DNA of 64,000 nt from Owenweeksia sp963758205 (GCA_963758205.1 CAVWUM010000006.1:744001-808000); one strand, 5' to 3'. Counted from the first letter of the stretch, positions 19,401 through 26,379 are shown. The notes: a model not told the origin generated them from the letters alone. Numbers and translations: made by a program.

Positions 19401-19540
19401 TTTAAATCATTCAAGGCACTACACGGGCCCGTGTTACAACTGCTTGCCGTAACTGTTGCCAGCGGTGCGATGTTCGTCTTCTGGGCATCTAAGCCCAGCC
19501 AGCACATCAACAGGCTGATTGATAGTAATAGTTTTTTCAT
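13421..19540 (-). CDS. Giant T9SS-sorted modular protein (discoidin-like, CARDB, FN3, MAM-like, lamin-tail, PKD, sorting domain)
   Basis: 2039 residues, starting at ATG 19540 with the signal peptide MKKLLLSISLLMCWLGLDAQ. Approximate order: F5/8-type C (discoidin-like) domain 13-163, CARDB-like 173-273, FN3, MAM-like 370-553, FN3, jelly-roll unit 650-816, FN3, another jelly-roll unit 913-1106, FN3, MAM-like 1203-1390, CARDB 1393-1513, lamin-tail domain 1533-1703, FN3, PKD 1880-1950, and type A T9SS sorting domain (LFPNPAKDQ near 1960, ending TKRLIKQ). The two MAM-like units carry NGCCGDAAID. Residues of about 370-830 match residues 498-960 of the neighbouring giant protein at roughly nine positions in ten by eye. 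The CARDB/lamin-tail part resembles the end of the beta-helix protein at 1-6495. The first ~2.3 kb of the gene (17.2-19.5 kb) is clearly GC-richer than the rest. Likely a surface-binding protein; no enzyme domain seen. Confidence 0.9.
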   Translation of the reverse strand: MKKLLLSISLLMCWLGLDAQKTNIAPLATVTASSCNTGPCSALNDLNLGTCGTQSMWISTSSPPSTTVGTDFIEWNWPTPQSFDEILIHHAQSNAARQLQGATMQSWNGSAWVTTGTFSGLPASCTNTISFQRVTTNRFRFTLFQMNGPGQTSNPNFREIEIFQASTSPDDAGVSQVNPLVAVCPATIPVEVVVNNYGTNAIDSVQVHWDVNGVLQTPVMYNAMTLDTIGGAGQSSDTVVVGTFSFLTNTNYVVRAWTSLPNNNIDTSTFNDSASAVLRLGAPSGLAIGGITATSATAFWNAFPSTNYEVIFGPAGFNPQFAGNSVLSSGSSANMLSLLPNTLYDVYLVADCGTAYSDTAGPVSFFTPCVTFTAPFFEDFDSTNQGWVASGNNANNGISQCWTSFPPVSNGSEPFKWIPRSTGPTSGNGPLMDKTGGNFMYCEASGSSAGDTALLTTPPIDVSGLTTPALYFYQHRYSGASIADMEIEVTNDGTLTWSSVYSVTGDIQTSSSDPWMLEFVNLAAYTGDTIQIRFRQKGNGCCGDAAIDDIIVDEAPTCPWPGGLTVTSVTDSNAIAAWSDPSGTKWDLFWGPSGFQQGSPGTFSMTTTTNPDTLGGLLPNTLYDYYVRANCIDSANGVSLLIGPFTFRTPCLPFTAPYSDNFDSSPNNAIPFCWANNITGGRTTNGVAQTYQFGTPNTSPNHIRFYNGNPAGPGDTTLFISPQFSDLTAGNKRIQFMANGTTTLTNELVIGTMGNPLDILSFNPIDTVPLTSSYQLYVVNVNLAAGYNGTDKYVAFRHGNSSTFRTIYLDDFVYETIPLCNPPLSNTLGAFDITATGASVYWGAGSDGNETHVEWGPTGYTPGGIGALGSDSTAGSNDTLVLTGLTAQTTYDVYIRDSCAANGFSPWVGPITFTTKCVLTQAATLPFIDGFESYATGPYFEDQDFCFPSYYWDFQADDPTGRLRLQGGANFYKSGQQAFTLDHTPAPSLPEDNFLTLAINLSNYTTSNGIELNFSYLSHGQEASPSNRVWVRGSGTDPWIEIYDLDVTQGQNGTYFDVTNVDIVGPLAAASQAVGANTQIRFGQTGRFTAFSTTFSDGFSFDDVSLVEVTCPTPTGLNATNLVDTGATLTWNGSTSASGYQVWFGPNGFYQGTATLGGTKRFTTTPTLVLDTLRSKVCYEYVVRYICGPGDTSFYAGPYDYCTPCSIFNAPVIETFDSPNWTASGNNAGNVLDGCWSSTPDVSNGLEPFKWIPRSTGPTSGNGPLSDNTGGNFLYCEASGSSANDVATLISPQIDLGTLANPSLFFDQHRYGAGNIADMDVDISTDFGSTWTNLYNVTGDIQTSAAAPWVTQSANLVSYAGDTIMIRFVQTGNGCCGDAAIDNFIIRDVVSEDMAVIDADFVRKGLCLGTNDTIRIDVANNIGSAVNFATTNLMVHYDVTGPVNTSGTITVNTGTLPAGDTTSFLATNIDMSQPGFYTLNAYIDPNTKNLDPSNDTLLSAVTLQVYDDWEVTPDTVVVITNMIDTVELEAKSPFFSGGEFKITEICQFKSTGTPVGGWPSYLTADDYMEITGVPNSDLGGLTLEIWNSTSLVVNYTFPQGTLLSPNGTAIIMTGQGAVASQPANFLYDGRGTSTTTWSSGTVSGYILKSGTQIVDAVGYNGHTFSAASGVTAADWSGNVPSGSGTAGIRLVAPDANLAANYSVVSSALPQDPNVLNAGVPQPAAGSTAGFAWTLNSAIVDTLPKTVVGPYTTSGVYNYIATFNGPCGVFSDTVTVIVNLPGSCPTPTNLAAQVIACDSVEISWNTAADSALVAYVATGGTPGTGTLVVGDSSLTITGTMANTTYDYYVTNICKGDTGNVAGPFTFNTGNVGAPVAVCAVNQQGFTLLVSFDASTSMGKGNSYAWDFGDGNTGTGANTTHTYASGGAKTITLVVTNACGSDTTTCTLPANFSYGENTLAQSLVLFPNPAKDQVKVSFDAEATEMTLRVLDLSGKEIMTEEHDNLNGKVDFMINVGQLADGVYMIEVSNGELKATKRLIKQ
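17095..18415 (-). repeat. Shared module block, GC-rich copy in the giant gene 13421-19540
   Basis: Counterpart of the block at about 10255-11585. By hand count, 17401-17460 is 57% GC while its homologue at 10561-10620 is 43%. Boundaries are approximate. Confidence 0.75.
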
Positions 19541-19739
19541 AGGAAATTGGTATTAAACGTTAAAAGCATAAGTTTTGAACCACCAATATAGGAAATAGAT
19601 TTAGGAAGTGTGGTTGAATGACTACACGAAATTGGCCGAGAACCCCATACTTACGTTACCAGACTTAGGAAAAAATTCAGGTCAATACGATCTTAAAATC
19701 ACCGGTCTGGATCGAAAACTCCTTAAAAAGAGCATAAAA

Positions 19740-20855
19740 CTAAAAAGCCTCACCAAAGGTGAAGTATAGGTTAGATTCGCCATCAGCTGAAAAACCATAA
19801 TCAAGCCTGATGTTGAGCTTTTCGCGCTGGCTTAACCTGAAGCGCAAACCACCACCGAATGTGTGTCTTGTATGTGATAGGCTGAATTCTTCAGGCTGGG
19901 ATGCCACATTGCCTGCCCCATAAAAGGCGGTAAATCCAAACCTTTTGTAAAACATCCACCTATACTCCATTTGTAATATAATGGCGTTATGATCGCGATA
20001 GCGACCTTCATAATAGCCCCTTAACCGCTTATTGCCTCCTGCAAAAGCAAGCTGGTAAAATGGAACCTGCCCAATGTTGCTTTCGGCATAGCTATTAATA
20101 GCCAATATGTGCTCTTTATTTATATTGAGATACTTTGTGGCATCAATAGATATTTTGAGAAAGTCGAATTGACTCCCGAAGGCTTTTGCATGAGGCAGAA
20201 CTACTCCCTCAACAAACCATCCTGTTGATGGGTAAAACTGGCTGTTACGGGAATCGTAGTTAAGAACTGCGCCCAGCCCTCCTGCCGCCCCACCCTCTCT
20301 GCCAAGCGTGCTTAATGTATCTAAGAGCCCATTTTGTGCCACAGAGGTAATATCAAAATCATCATACCAATAGCGAACACCAATGTAAGTGGATGGAAAA
20401 AACTCATAGAGTAAACTGGAACGGATGCGGGGATAGATTACATCATACATTTCCTCATCACCCATTTCAGTAGTTGGGCCAATACCATAGTAGTTATAGG
20501 TGTATTTGTAATATCCTAGTTCACCATAACTCAAAAATCTGTCATTATTCCAGAAAAGGCGATACGGGAAATATATTAACACCTGATTTTGCAGCGTGTA
20601 GGAAGCCGCTACTTGCACCTGGCTGGGCCTGCCTGTTGGGGTTTGGTTTTTAAACCTGAAGGAAACCACTCCTGCCGCCCCAAATCCAAGACTTGTTTCG
20701 GGCAAATAAAAAACTACAGGCAAAATATTATACTCAGGCTTGTATGGGCTTTGCACAGTATCCTGCGCGTGCAACACACCTGCAAAGCCGAGTACCAAAA
20801 TGGCAATAGAAAGATTAGAACATTTCACAACAGCTATATACGCTGTGAGCGGCAT
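19740..20855 (-). CDS. BamA/TamA-type (Omp85 surface antigen) outer-membrane barrel protein
   Basis: 371 residues. A signal peptide ends near LHAQ (about residue 31). A GTG at 20828, giving MKCSNLSIAILVLG at the N-terminus, is an equally good start. The rest is a short 16-strand-type beta-barrel of the Omp85 family (bacterial surface antigen). Alternating aromatic/polar strands are visible throughout. The family's loop-6 signature appears as GGNKRLRGYYEGRYRD (near residue 280), and the chain ends in an aromatic residue (FTFGEAF) as outer-membrane barrels do. No POTRA repeats fit in the short N-terminus, so it is not BamA itself. This barrel-only subfamily is common in Bacteroidetes and its substrate is unknown. 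It lies upstream of and codirectional with the giant T9SS genes, 199 bases from the nearest; a functional link is only a guess. Confidence 0.8.
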   Translation of the reverse strand: MPLTAYIAVVKCSNLSIAILVLGFAGVLHAQDTVQSPYKPEYNILPVVFYLPETSLGFGAAGVVSFRFKNQTPTGRPSQVQVAASYTLQNQVLIYFPYRLFWNNDRFLSYGELGYYKYTYNYYGIGPTTEMGDEEMYDVIYPRIRSSLLYEFFPSTYIGVRYWYDDFDITSVAQNGLLDTLSTLGREGGAAGGLGAVLNYDSRNSQFYPSTGWFVEGVVLPHAKAFGSQFDFLKISIDATKYLNINKEHILAINSYAESNIGQVPFYQLAFAGGNKRLRGYYEGRYRDHNAIILQMEYRWMFYKRFGFTAFYGAGNVASQPEEFSLSHTRHTFGGGLRFRLSQREKLNIRLDYGFSADGESNLYFTFGEAF

Positions 20856-20873
20856 GAAGGTTTTGGAAAATCA

Positions 20874-20903
20874 AAAGCCCGGCTCTTTAGAGAACCGGGC
20901 TTT
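20874..20903 (-). terminator. Terminator of the tRNA-Arg transcript
   Basis: A GC-rich hairpin lies 5 bases beyond the tRNA 3' end, with arms AAAGCCCGG at 20874-20882 and its complement at 20895-20903. On the minus strand it is followed by TTTGATTTTCC. It separates the tRNA from the Omp85-like gene. Confidence 0.8.
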
Positions 20904-20907
20904 GATG

Positions 20908-20981
20908 TGATCCCGATAGGATTCGAACCTATGACCGTCTGCTTAGAAGGCAGATGCTCTATCCAGCTGAGCTACGGGACC
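20908..20981 (-). tRNA. tRNA-Arg (anticodon TCT)
   Basis: Reading the minus strand from 20981, the acceptor stem GGTCCCG pairs with CGGGATC, with A as discriminator. The D-arm is GCTCAGCTGGATAGAGC. The anticodon loop CTTCTAA gives TCT, which reads AGA (Arg). The T-arm is ATAGG-TTCGAAT-CCTAT. The length is 74 bases, and CCA is not encoded. A promoter-like box lies at 21129-21136, before the tRNA-like remnant, and a terminator lies directly after the tRNA. Confidence 0.96.
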
Positions 20982-21021
20982 AAATTTTTGTAACTCTGTT
21001 CCCAAAACAAATACGGCCTGA

Positions 21022-21112
21022 GAACCTGTGACCGTTCCGCTAACTGCGGGATGCTCTATCCCCCTCCGAAAGGATGACCTTTCATCCGGGCGGGCAGCTG
21101 AGCTACGCGACC
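21022..21112 (-). pseudogene. Degenerate tRNA-like element with a 34-base D-loop insertion
   Basis: Reading from 21112 on the minus strand, it starts GGTCGCGTAGCTCAGCTG, matching the 5' half of the tRNA-Arg just downstream. A 34-base insertion (21061-21094) then interrupts the D loop before GATAGAGC. The anticodon arm follows (stem CCGC/GCGG with a loop AGTTA lacking a normal U33 layout), and the T-arm breaks off after GGTTC. There is no 3' acceptor strand complementary to GGTCGCG. The insertion contains a perfect 6-bp hairpin, GAAAGG-ATGA-CCTTTC on the plus strand. It is best read as a decayed tRNA copy, though a functional tRNA-like RNA cannot be excluded. It lies between a good promoter box and tRNA-Arg, so it is probably transcribed. 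Confidence 0.7.
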
Positions 21113-21128
21113 TCTTTTTTGAGGGGTG

Positions 21129-21136
21129 CAAATATA
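21129..21136 (-). promoter_or_regulatory. -7 promoter box for the tRNA-like element and tRNA-Arg
   Basis: The minus strand reads TATATTTG, an exact TAnnTTTG box, 16 bases upstream of the tRNA-like element. Transcription would begin near 21122. The -33 region is T-rich with no clear TTTG. Confidence 0.55.
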
Positions 21137-21161
21137 AAGTTCTTTTTAAAAAAATACCCGT

Positions 21162-22973
21162 CTAAAAAACAATAATAAACGTACTGCCAACCCCTTCTTC
21201 ACTTTCTACAGATATCTTTCCTCCTAATGACTCAATTTGAGTTTTGGTCATAAAAAGGCCAAACCCCTTTCCGGGTATATCCCTGTGAAAGGTTTTATGC
21301 AGTCCAAATACATTGTTGCCATGCCATTTCATATTTATACCCCTGCCATTATCGGATATCTTCAGCACCTTTTTCCCATTTTCTATTTCCGTGGTAATTT
21401 TTACTACAAGGTCTCTATCGGGCTGCCTGTATTTAACGGCATTGCTTAAGAGGTTAAAAACAATACTTTCAAGATATAACTTGTTATACTCAATGGTATT
21501 CCAGCCTTCCAAATCAAGTTTAATAGTGGCGTTGGCCTCCACTATCCGGTTGGTTAAAATGTTTTTGTTTTTATCAATTATGGCTGATAGCCGCAGCTCC
21601 TCCATTTTTAGTTCACCTTCATCAAGTATACTTACCGTTTCTAAAAGATCTTCGGCCAGGTCGTTTAGGGTTTTTGTAGATATAACCAGTTTCTCGGTAA
21701 TCTCATCCCTTTCCTCATCTGTAAGATTATTGCTAGCTCCCGACAAAAAATCTACTAATAAAGTGAGTCCGGCAATCGGGCTCCTTATATTATGAGAGAT
21801 AATATGACTGAACTCCTTGAGCTGGGTATTCCTTCTTGAAAGCTCTTTTACGGTATTCTCCAGTTGCAGCCTGTCTTTATTAAGTTCGTATTGAGACCTT
21901 ATAAGTTCGTCATTCAGGTCGCCTATTTGTGTATACATTTTTTGCTCTTTGTGTTTGCGAAATGATAACATCAGGGCGGCCAGCAACGAGATGAGAAGCA
22001 AAAACAGGAGTAATATTCCATTTTCGAATGGAATAACCTGCAGCAAATTATTGGAGACTATGGGTATGTATGTTAGCAGAATCAATTCTGAATGTCCCGG
22101 CCTATTAAAACGCATTACCTCAAAAGAACTCCCTTCATTTAGCAAATCAGCCAATCTAAACCTGCTGTAAACATATACCCCGTCTTTAGTTTTCAGGTGG
22201 CCCGAGGGCTTTTTCTCAATGGCCCGCCAAAGCTCAGGTAAGGTATCCTGTAAAGTATAATTAGAAATATCTTTAAAATAATACTGCACATCATCTTTGA
22301 GCCTAAAAACCCCTTCCCCTTTATAGTTTAGCAAACCAATCTGTACCGTATCAGCAATGCGTGCGGTAGTAAAAGCGGCCATCAGATTTTCTACAGAAAC
22401 ATTAGTTATAAAAATGCCAAGTTTCCTGTTTTTTTCCTCATCCCAAATTACACTAATGATGCGGGCAATTGCATGGTAAGGTATATCGATTACGTTATTC
22501 TCCTTATTAAGATCAATGGGCGATAAATAAATTTCACCGGTTTTTAGTGTCATAGCCGTTTTAAAATAATCTCTATGACTTTTGTTCTGCAAGGCTTCTT
22601 CAGGTACTACTTCTAATGAATCTCTAAAGCCATTAATACGCATGGTTTCCTTACCCAGGGTATCAATTATCCTCACCTGCTCAAAGTAGCGGTGTAACTT
22701 TGTAAATTGTGACAAATCGTCCAGAACTTCTGCCTTGGTTGTGCTATCCCTGAAATCTGAGTGCAAAAGGCTACTTCTGCTCATATAATTATTACTAGCA
22801 ACAAGGGGTGTAAAAATATTAAGGATATTAGCCTCCCTTATTTCAATTTGAGCAGTACCATTTATAATTGCTGTGTTTAACTGATGACGTTTTTCAATCA
22901 TAAGGATGATGTAAAAAACCAGTGATAACAGTAGAAGTACAGGAAGAAAAAAGCGCGCAAAGATTTTAATCAT
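21162..22973 (-). CDS. Membrane sensor histidine kinase
   Basis: 603 residues. TM1 is at about residues 5-27, followed by a ~290-residue extracytoplasmic sensor region that looks Cache-like, then TM2 at about 318-338. A coiled-coil linker (about 345-385) leads to the HisKA dimerisation domain with SHNIRSP; H394 is the likely phosphoacceptor. The HATPase domain has an N box (NLLSNAVKY), a G1 box (DNGRGIN) and a G2 box (GKGFGLF). It autophosphorylates in response to an unknown periplasmic signal. It is divergent from a single-domain response regulator 105 bases away, which is the obvious partner. It has no receiver or output domain of its own. The ligand is unknown. Confidence 0.9.
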   Translation of the reverse strand: MIKIFARFFLPVLLLLSLVFYIILMIEKRHQLNTAIINGTAQIEIREANILNIFTPLVASNNYMSRSSLLHSDFRDSTTKAEVLDDLSQFTKLHRYFEQVRIIDTLGKETMRINGFRDSLEVVPEEALQNKSHRDYFKTAMTLKTGEIYLSPIDLNKENNVIDIPYHAIARIISVIWDEEKNRKLGIFITNVSVENLMAAFTTARIADTVQIGLLNYKGEGVFRLKDDVQYYFKDISNYTLQDTLPELWRAIEKKPSGHLKTKDGVYVYSRFRLADLLNEGSSFEVMRFNRPGHSELILLTYIPIVSNNLLQVIPFENGILLLFLLLISLLAALMLSFRKHKEQKMYTQIGDLNDELIRSQYELNKDRLQLENTVKELSRRNTQLKEFSHIISHNIRSPIAGLTLLVDFLSGASNNLTDEERDEITEKLVISTKTLNDLAEDLLETVSILDEGELKMEELRLSAIIDKNKNILTNRIVEANATIKLDLEGWNTIEYNKLYLESIVFNLLSNAVKYRQPDRDLVVKITTEIENGKKVLKISDNGRGINMKWHGNNVFGLHKTFHRDIPGKGFGLFMTKTQIESLGGKISVESEEGVGSTFIIVF

Positions 22974-23078
22974 ATGAAAATCAGATTTTAGTAAAGATTT
23001 TCTTTACAGAAGCTCTCTAATGTAAGATTATTTCTAAATTCACACTCCTATTTTTATTCTCAAAGCAACTCCGAGCTT

Positions 23079-23483
23079 ATGAAAACAGAAACTATTTGCG
23101 TGGTAGATGACGATATTGTCTACCAGTTTACAGCCAAAAAAATCCTAAGTGATTTTGAATCCGTAAAAGGAGTCCTCACTTTCAGTGATGGTGAACAGGC
23201 CTATAATTACTTAAAAGAGCATTTAAAAACGGAAGAAAAGCTTCCCGGGCTTATCTTTCTGGATATTAATATGCCTTACATGGATGGGTGGACCTTCCTC
23301 TCGATTTTTAAGGAAATTAAGCCGAAACTGGCCAAGCCTATTACTATTTATATGGTGAGTTCCTCACCCGAGAAAAAAGATATTGACCGTGCGCGGCAGA
23401 TTTCTGAGGTTTCGGATTATATCATTAAACCCATTACCCGTACTGTGTTTATGGAGAAAATAAATTCCTATTTCCAAAACTAG
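23079..23483 (+). CDS. Single-domain response regulator (CheY-like receiver)
   Basis: 134 residues, consisting of one receiver domain. The acidic pocket is D10-D11-D12, the phosphoacceptor is D62 in FLDINMPYMDGW, the conserved Ser/Thr falls in MVSSS, and the Lys is in YIIKPI. There is no DNA-binding or enzymatic output domain, so it must act by protein contact or phosphotransfer. The start is the ATG at 23079. It is transcribed divergently from the histidine kinase at 21162-22973, sharing a 105-base AT-rich control region. This pairing of a transmembrane kinase with a lone receiver is common in Bacteroidetes. The target process is unknown. Confidence 0.93.
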   Translation: MKTETICVVDDDIVYQFTAKKILSDFESVKGVLTFSDGEQAYNYLKEHLKTEEKLPGLIFLDINMPYMDGWTFLSIFKEIKPKLAKPITIYMVSSSPEKKDIDRARQISEVSDYIIKPITRTVFMEKINSYFQN

Positions 23484-23567
23484 CTAATACAGCCCTTTCA
23501 TACTTTTTGATCATGTAAAGGGCAATAAGGTAGGCCTTTTTACCGCTTTTATAGCAAACCCTTGGCT

Positions 23568-24986
23568 ATGAATCGGTTAATCATCATCCTCACCTCACTA
23601 TGTCCGCTTACTATGCTTGGGCAAAATCAGCTTGGCCTGCGCACTTCTAATTATAGCGGTACCAATTCCAACCTCCTCAATCCGTCTGCCTACCATAGCA
23701 GTCCACTTACGTGGGATGTAAACCTGATTAGCGCAGGAGCCTTTTTATATAACCAATATGCCTTTGTAGAAAATGCCAGTGTACTGGATATTTTGGGAGG
23801 CAACCAAGAAATTGTTTCGAGCAGGTCTCTTACTGAAGGGGAAGTAAAAAATCCAAACAACCTTTACTACAGCTTTTATAATCACAACCGTCCGTTCAGC
23901 AATTCAATTAACGTATTTGCCACGGGACCATCTGTTCAATTCCGTTTACATAAATTCTCGGTAGGCCTGTTCACCAATAGCCGCCTGGCTTTTAGTGCAA
24001 CTAAACTAGATGCTGACCTTGATTACTTTTCGATGGATGAATGGCCTATTGGACAGACCAGGCAGATTAACCCATTTGTGTTAGCAGGCATGGCATGGGG
24101 TGAGGTGGGCATAAACCTGGCCACTACATTACAAAAAGATCTGAAACGGGAAATAACTGCTGGTATTAATCTCAAATACCTAATGGGGTTTGAAGGGTTT
24201 TATTTTAGAAATGCTGGCACAACAACAGTTACCAGTTTTGAAGATAACATGCAAGTTGATGGGGCCCCACTGGAGTACGCCTATACACCGGGCTTTATCG
24301 GCTCATCTTTAGGTCAAAACGGACATGGAGCCGGTATAGATGTTGGCTTTACATATATCCGCAGGGGCGCTAAGGCAAAGCCCTACAAATGGAAGTTTGG
24401 CGCCTCACTTGTAGATATTGGTTTTATCCAGTTTAATAATGGCAGCCAAAAACATAGATTTAATACTGAGGAAGTTTATGATATAGCCGATAACAATCTG
24501 AATGGCCAGGGCCTAAATGAATTGGCTCAAAACCTAAGTGAAGAGGTGTATGGCAACTCCTCTCAAAGTTTAGTGGCACAGGATTTTGCACTTCTTACCC
24601 CCTCTGCGCTAAGCATTCAGTTTGACTATGCCCTAAGCCAAAACTGGTTTATAAACGCTACGGCTAATCGCAGGTTTAACCTACACCCTATTGCCCTTGA
24701 TCGCGAAAACTTTTGGTCGGTATCCGCCAGATACGAAAACCGTTGGTTTGAATTTGGTGTACCCGTTGTGCTCTATGATGATCGGCACCTGAGAGTAGGC
24801 ACATGGGTTAGGTTGTGGATGTTAACTATTTGCTCTGACCATGTAAACAGCCTATTGTTTAAACAGCCTCAATTAGCCGGTAGCGATATTTATTTCGCAC
24901 TGCGTATTAATTCACCATCCAACCCATTTAAAAAGTCCTCAAAGCGAAAGAATGGTTCAAATGGATTTGAGGATTGCTACTTCTAA
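23568..24986 (+). CDS. DUF5723 family protein, predicted outer-membrane or secreted beta-barrel
   Basis: 472 residues from the ATG at 23568; an in-frame TTG two codons upstream (23562) is less likely. The N-terminus is a signal peptide (MNRLIIILTSLCPLTMLGQ). The sequence then shows the hallmark of DUF5723 proteins, LRTSNYSGTNSNLLNPSA, found across Bacteroidetes. The remainder is predicted to be beta-strand rich with many aromatic residues and a repeated VGxF/FGxxL pattern, as in outer-membrane barrels. Function is not established for the family. It follows the response regulator by 84 bases on the same strand and may be cotranscribed with it. It converges on nqrF, with a terminator hairpin in between. 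Confidence 0.8.
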   Translation: MNRLIIILTSLCPLTMLGQNQLGLRTSNYSGTNSNLLNPSAYHSSPLTWDVNLISAGAFLYNQYAFVENASVLDILGGNQEIVSSRSLTEGEVKNPNNLYYSFYNHNRPFSNSINVFATGPSVQFRLHKFSVGLFTNSRLAFSATKLDADLDYFSMDEWPIGQTRQINPFVLAGMAWGEVGINLATTLQKDLKREITAGINLKYLMGFEGFYFRNAGTTTVTSFEDNMQVDGAPLEYAYTPGFIGSSLGQNGHGAGIDVGFTYIRRGAKAKPYKWKFGASLVDIGFIQFNNGSQKHRFNTEEVYDIADNNLNGQGLNELAQNLSEEVYGNSSQSLVAQDFALLTPSALSIQFDYALSQNWFINATANRRFNLHPIALDRENFWSVSARYENRWFEFGVPVVLYDDRHLRVGTWVRLWMLTICSDHVNSLLFKQPQLAGSDIYFALRINSPSNPFKKSSKRKNGSNGFEDCYF

Positions 24987-24994
24987 AAACAAAA

Positions 24995-25015
24995 CGAGCG
25001 GCCCATGGCCGCTCG
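24995..25015 (-). terminator. Terminator of the nqr operon
   Basis: A perfect 9-bp GC-rich stem (24995-25003 and 25007-25015) with a 3-base loop, followed on the minus strand by TTTTGTTTTTAG. It lies between the convergent DUF5723 gene and nqrF and may also slow transcription from the plus side. Confidence 0.88.
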
Positions 25016-25039
25016 CTGTATATTTCGCTAAAACTTTGA

Positions 25040-26353
25040 TTATCCTCCAAAGTCGTCAAAAGATACATTTTCAGGTGGAACACCCCAGTCATCACACATA
25101 CCCAATACGGCTTGGTTCATCATGGGTGGCCCACAAAAGTAAAATTCAATTTCTTCAGGTGCCTCGTGTTTACTCAGGTATTGCTCAATAACCTGGGTAT
25201 GTACAAAGCCTACAAAGCCATCTCCTTCTTCGTCATTAATATCCTTCTTCACCTTCCAGTTATCCTCGGGTTTAGCATCAGATAATACCATGTAAAACTT
25301 GAAGTTAGGGAAGTTCTTTTCAATCTCACGGAAATAGTGTATGTAGAACAGCTCCGCCTTAGAGCGGCCACCATACCAGTAAGATACCTTACGCCCGGTT
25401 TTAAGGGTCTTAAATAACTCGTAAATATGCGAGCGCATCGGGGCCATACCGGCCCCACCACCAATGTAAAGCATCTCGGCCTCAGTATCCTTAATAAAGA
25501 ATTCACCGTAAGGTCCGGAAATAGTACACTTATCGCCCGGCTTAAGATTAAAGATGTAGGATGAAGCAATACCGGGGTTGATATCCGCCCATGTATTTTT
25601 TGCCTTATCCCATGGTGGCGCAGCCACACGTACATTCAGCATAATGTTTCTACCTTCAGCAGGGTAAGAGGCCATGGAGTATGCACGGATCACTTCCTCA
25701 TCATTCTTCATCACCAGATGGCGCATGGCAAACGGCCCTTCTGACCAGTCCTTCTCAAATTTATCAGGCTCACCGGGGTGATCTTTTGGATGTGCTGAAA
25801 TATCCATTTCAGAAAACCTAACCTCACATGGCGGTATCTTAATCTGAATATAACCACCGGCCTTGTAATCCATATCTTCAGGAATTTCAACTACAAATTC
25901 CTTAATATAGGTTGCTACGTTGTAGTTGGATACCACGGTAGCCTCCCATTCTTTAATTCCGAATATTTCTTCGGGGATACCGATTTTCATATCCTGCTTA
26001 ACCTTTACCTGGCAGCCAAGCCTCCAGTTATCCTGGGCTTCCTTACGGGTAAAATATCCCACTTCCGTGGGAAGGATATCGCCTCCACCTTCAAAAACCT
26101 GGCACTTGCACATGGCGCAGGTGCCACCTCCACCACAGGCAGATGGCAAAAAGATTTTTTCGCTGGATAATGTGCTAAGCAAGGTAGAGCCTGACTCCAC
26201 TTCGCGCTCCTCTCCGTTAATCTCAAGGGTAACGGGGCCGGATGGGGCCAGTTTTGCCTTAGCTCCTAAAAGGATAGAAACAAGCAGAAATATGATTATG
26301 AAGAATACAACTATGCTGGAAATTATAATTGTAGTAGTTGCTAATAATACCAT
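25040..26353 (-). CDS. nqrF: Na+-translocating NADH:quinone reductase subunit F
   Basis: 437 residues, a little longer than the ~407 of gammaproteobacterial NqrF. It is the NADH-oxidising entry subunit of the sodium pump. One TM helix (about 5-30) is followed by a ferredoxin-type domain with the 2Fe-2S ligands C73, C79, C82 and C114 (spacing 6-3-32, as in Vibrio). A ferredoxin-reductase module comes next, with the FAD motif RAYSMASYP, the NADH-binding GGGAGMAPMR, and the C-terminal CGPPMMN motif. It is the last gene of the six-gene operon, 26 bases after nqrE, with a strong terminator beyond it. Confidence 0.98.
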   Translation of the reverse strand: MVLLATTTIIISSIVVFFIIIFLLVSILLGAKAKLAPSGPVTLEINGEEREVESGSTLLSTLSSEKIFLPSACGGGGTCAMCKCQVFEGGGDILPTEVGYFTRKEAQDNWRLGCQVKVKQDMKIGIPEEIFGIKEWEATVVSNYNVATYIKEFVVEIPEDMDYKAGGYIQIKIPPCEVRFSEMDISAHPKDHPGEPDKFEKDWSEGPFAMRHLVMKNDEEVIRAYSMASYPAEGRNIMLNVRVAAPPWDKAKNTWADINPGIASSYIFNLKPGDKCTISGPYGEFFIKDTEAEMLYIGGGAGMAPMRSHIYELFKTLKTGRKVSYWYGGRSKAELFYIHYFREIEKNFPNFKFYMVLSDAKPEDNWKVKKDINDEEGDGFVGFVHTQVIEQYLSKHEAPEEIEFYFCGPPMMNQAVLGMCDDWGVPPENVSFDDFGG

Positions 26354-26379
26354 CTTACGTTTGTCTTAAATGTGTTTAA

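Noticed and set aside
20589..20993. 134-codon ORF crossing tRNA-Arg
   Set aside because: It runs antisense to the Omp85-like gene and through the tRNA. The translation of tRNA sequence is a familiar false ORF.
20908..21112. tRNA-Arg as the attachment site of an integrated element
   Set aside because: No integrase, no second partial tRNA 3' end and no phage or plasmid genes lie within reach. The tRNA-like remnant keeps the 5' half, not the 3' half left by integration.
20943..21131. 62-codon ORF ending PVAQLDRASAF
   Set aside because: This is the usual spurious translation of tRNA 5' halves; the tRNA-like element and tRNA-Arg explain it.
21313..21795. 160-codon plus-strand Ser-rich ORF
   Set aside because: Antisense to the histidine-kinase catalytic domain, whose motifs are intact on the other strand.
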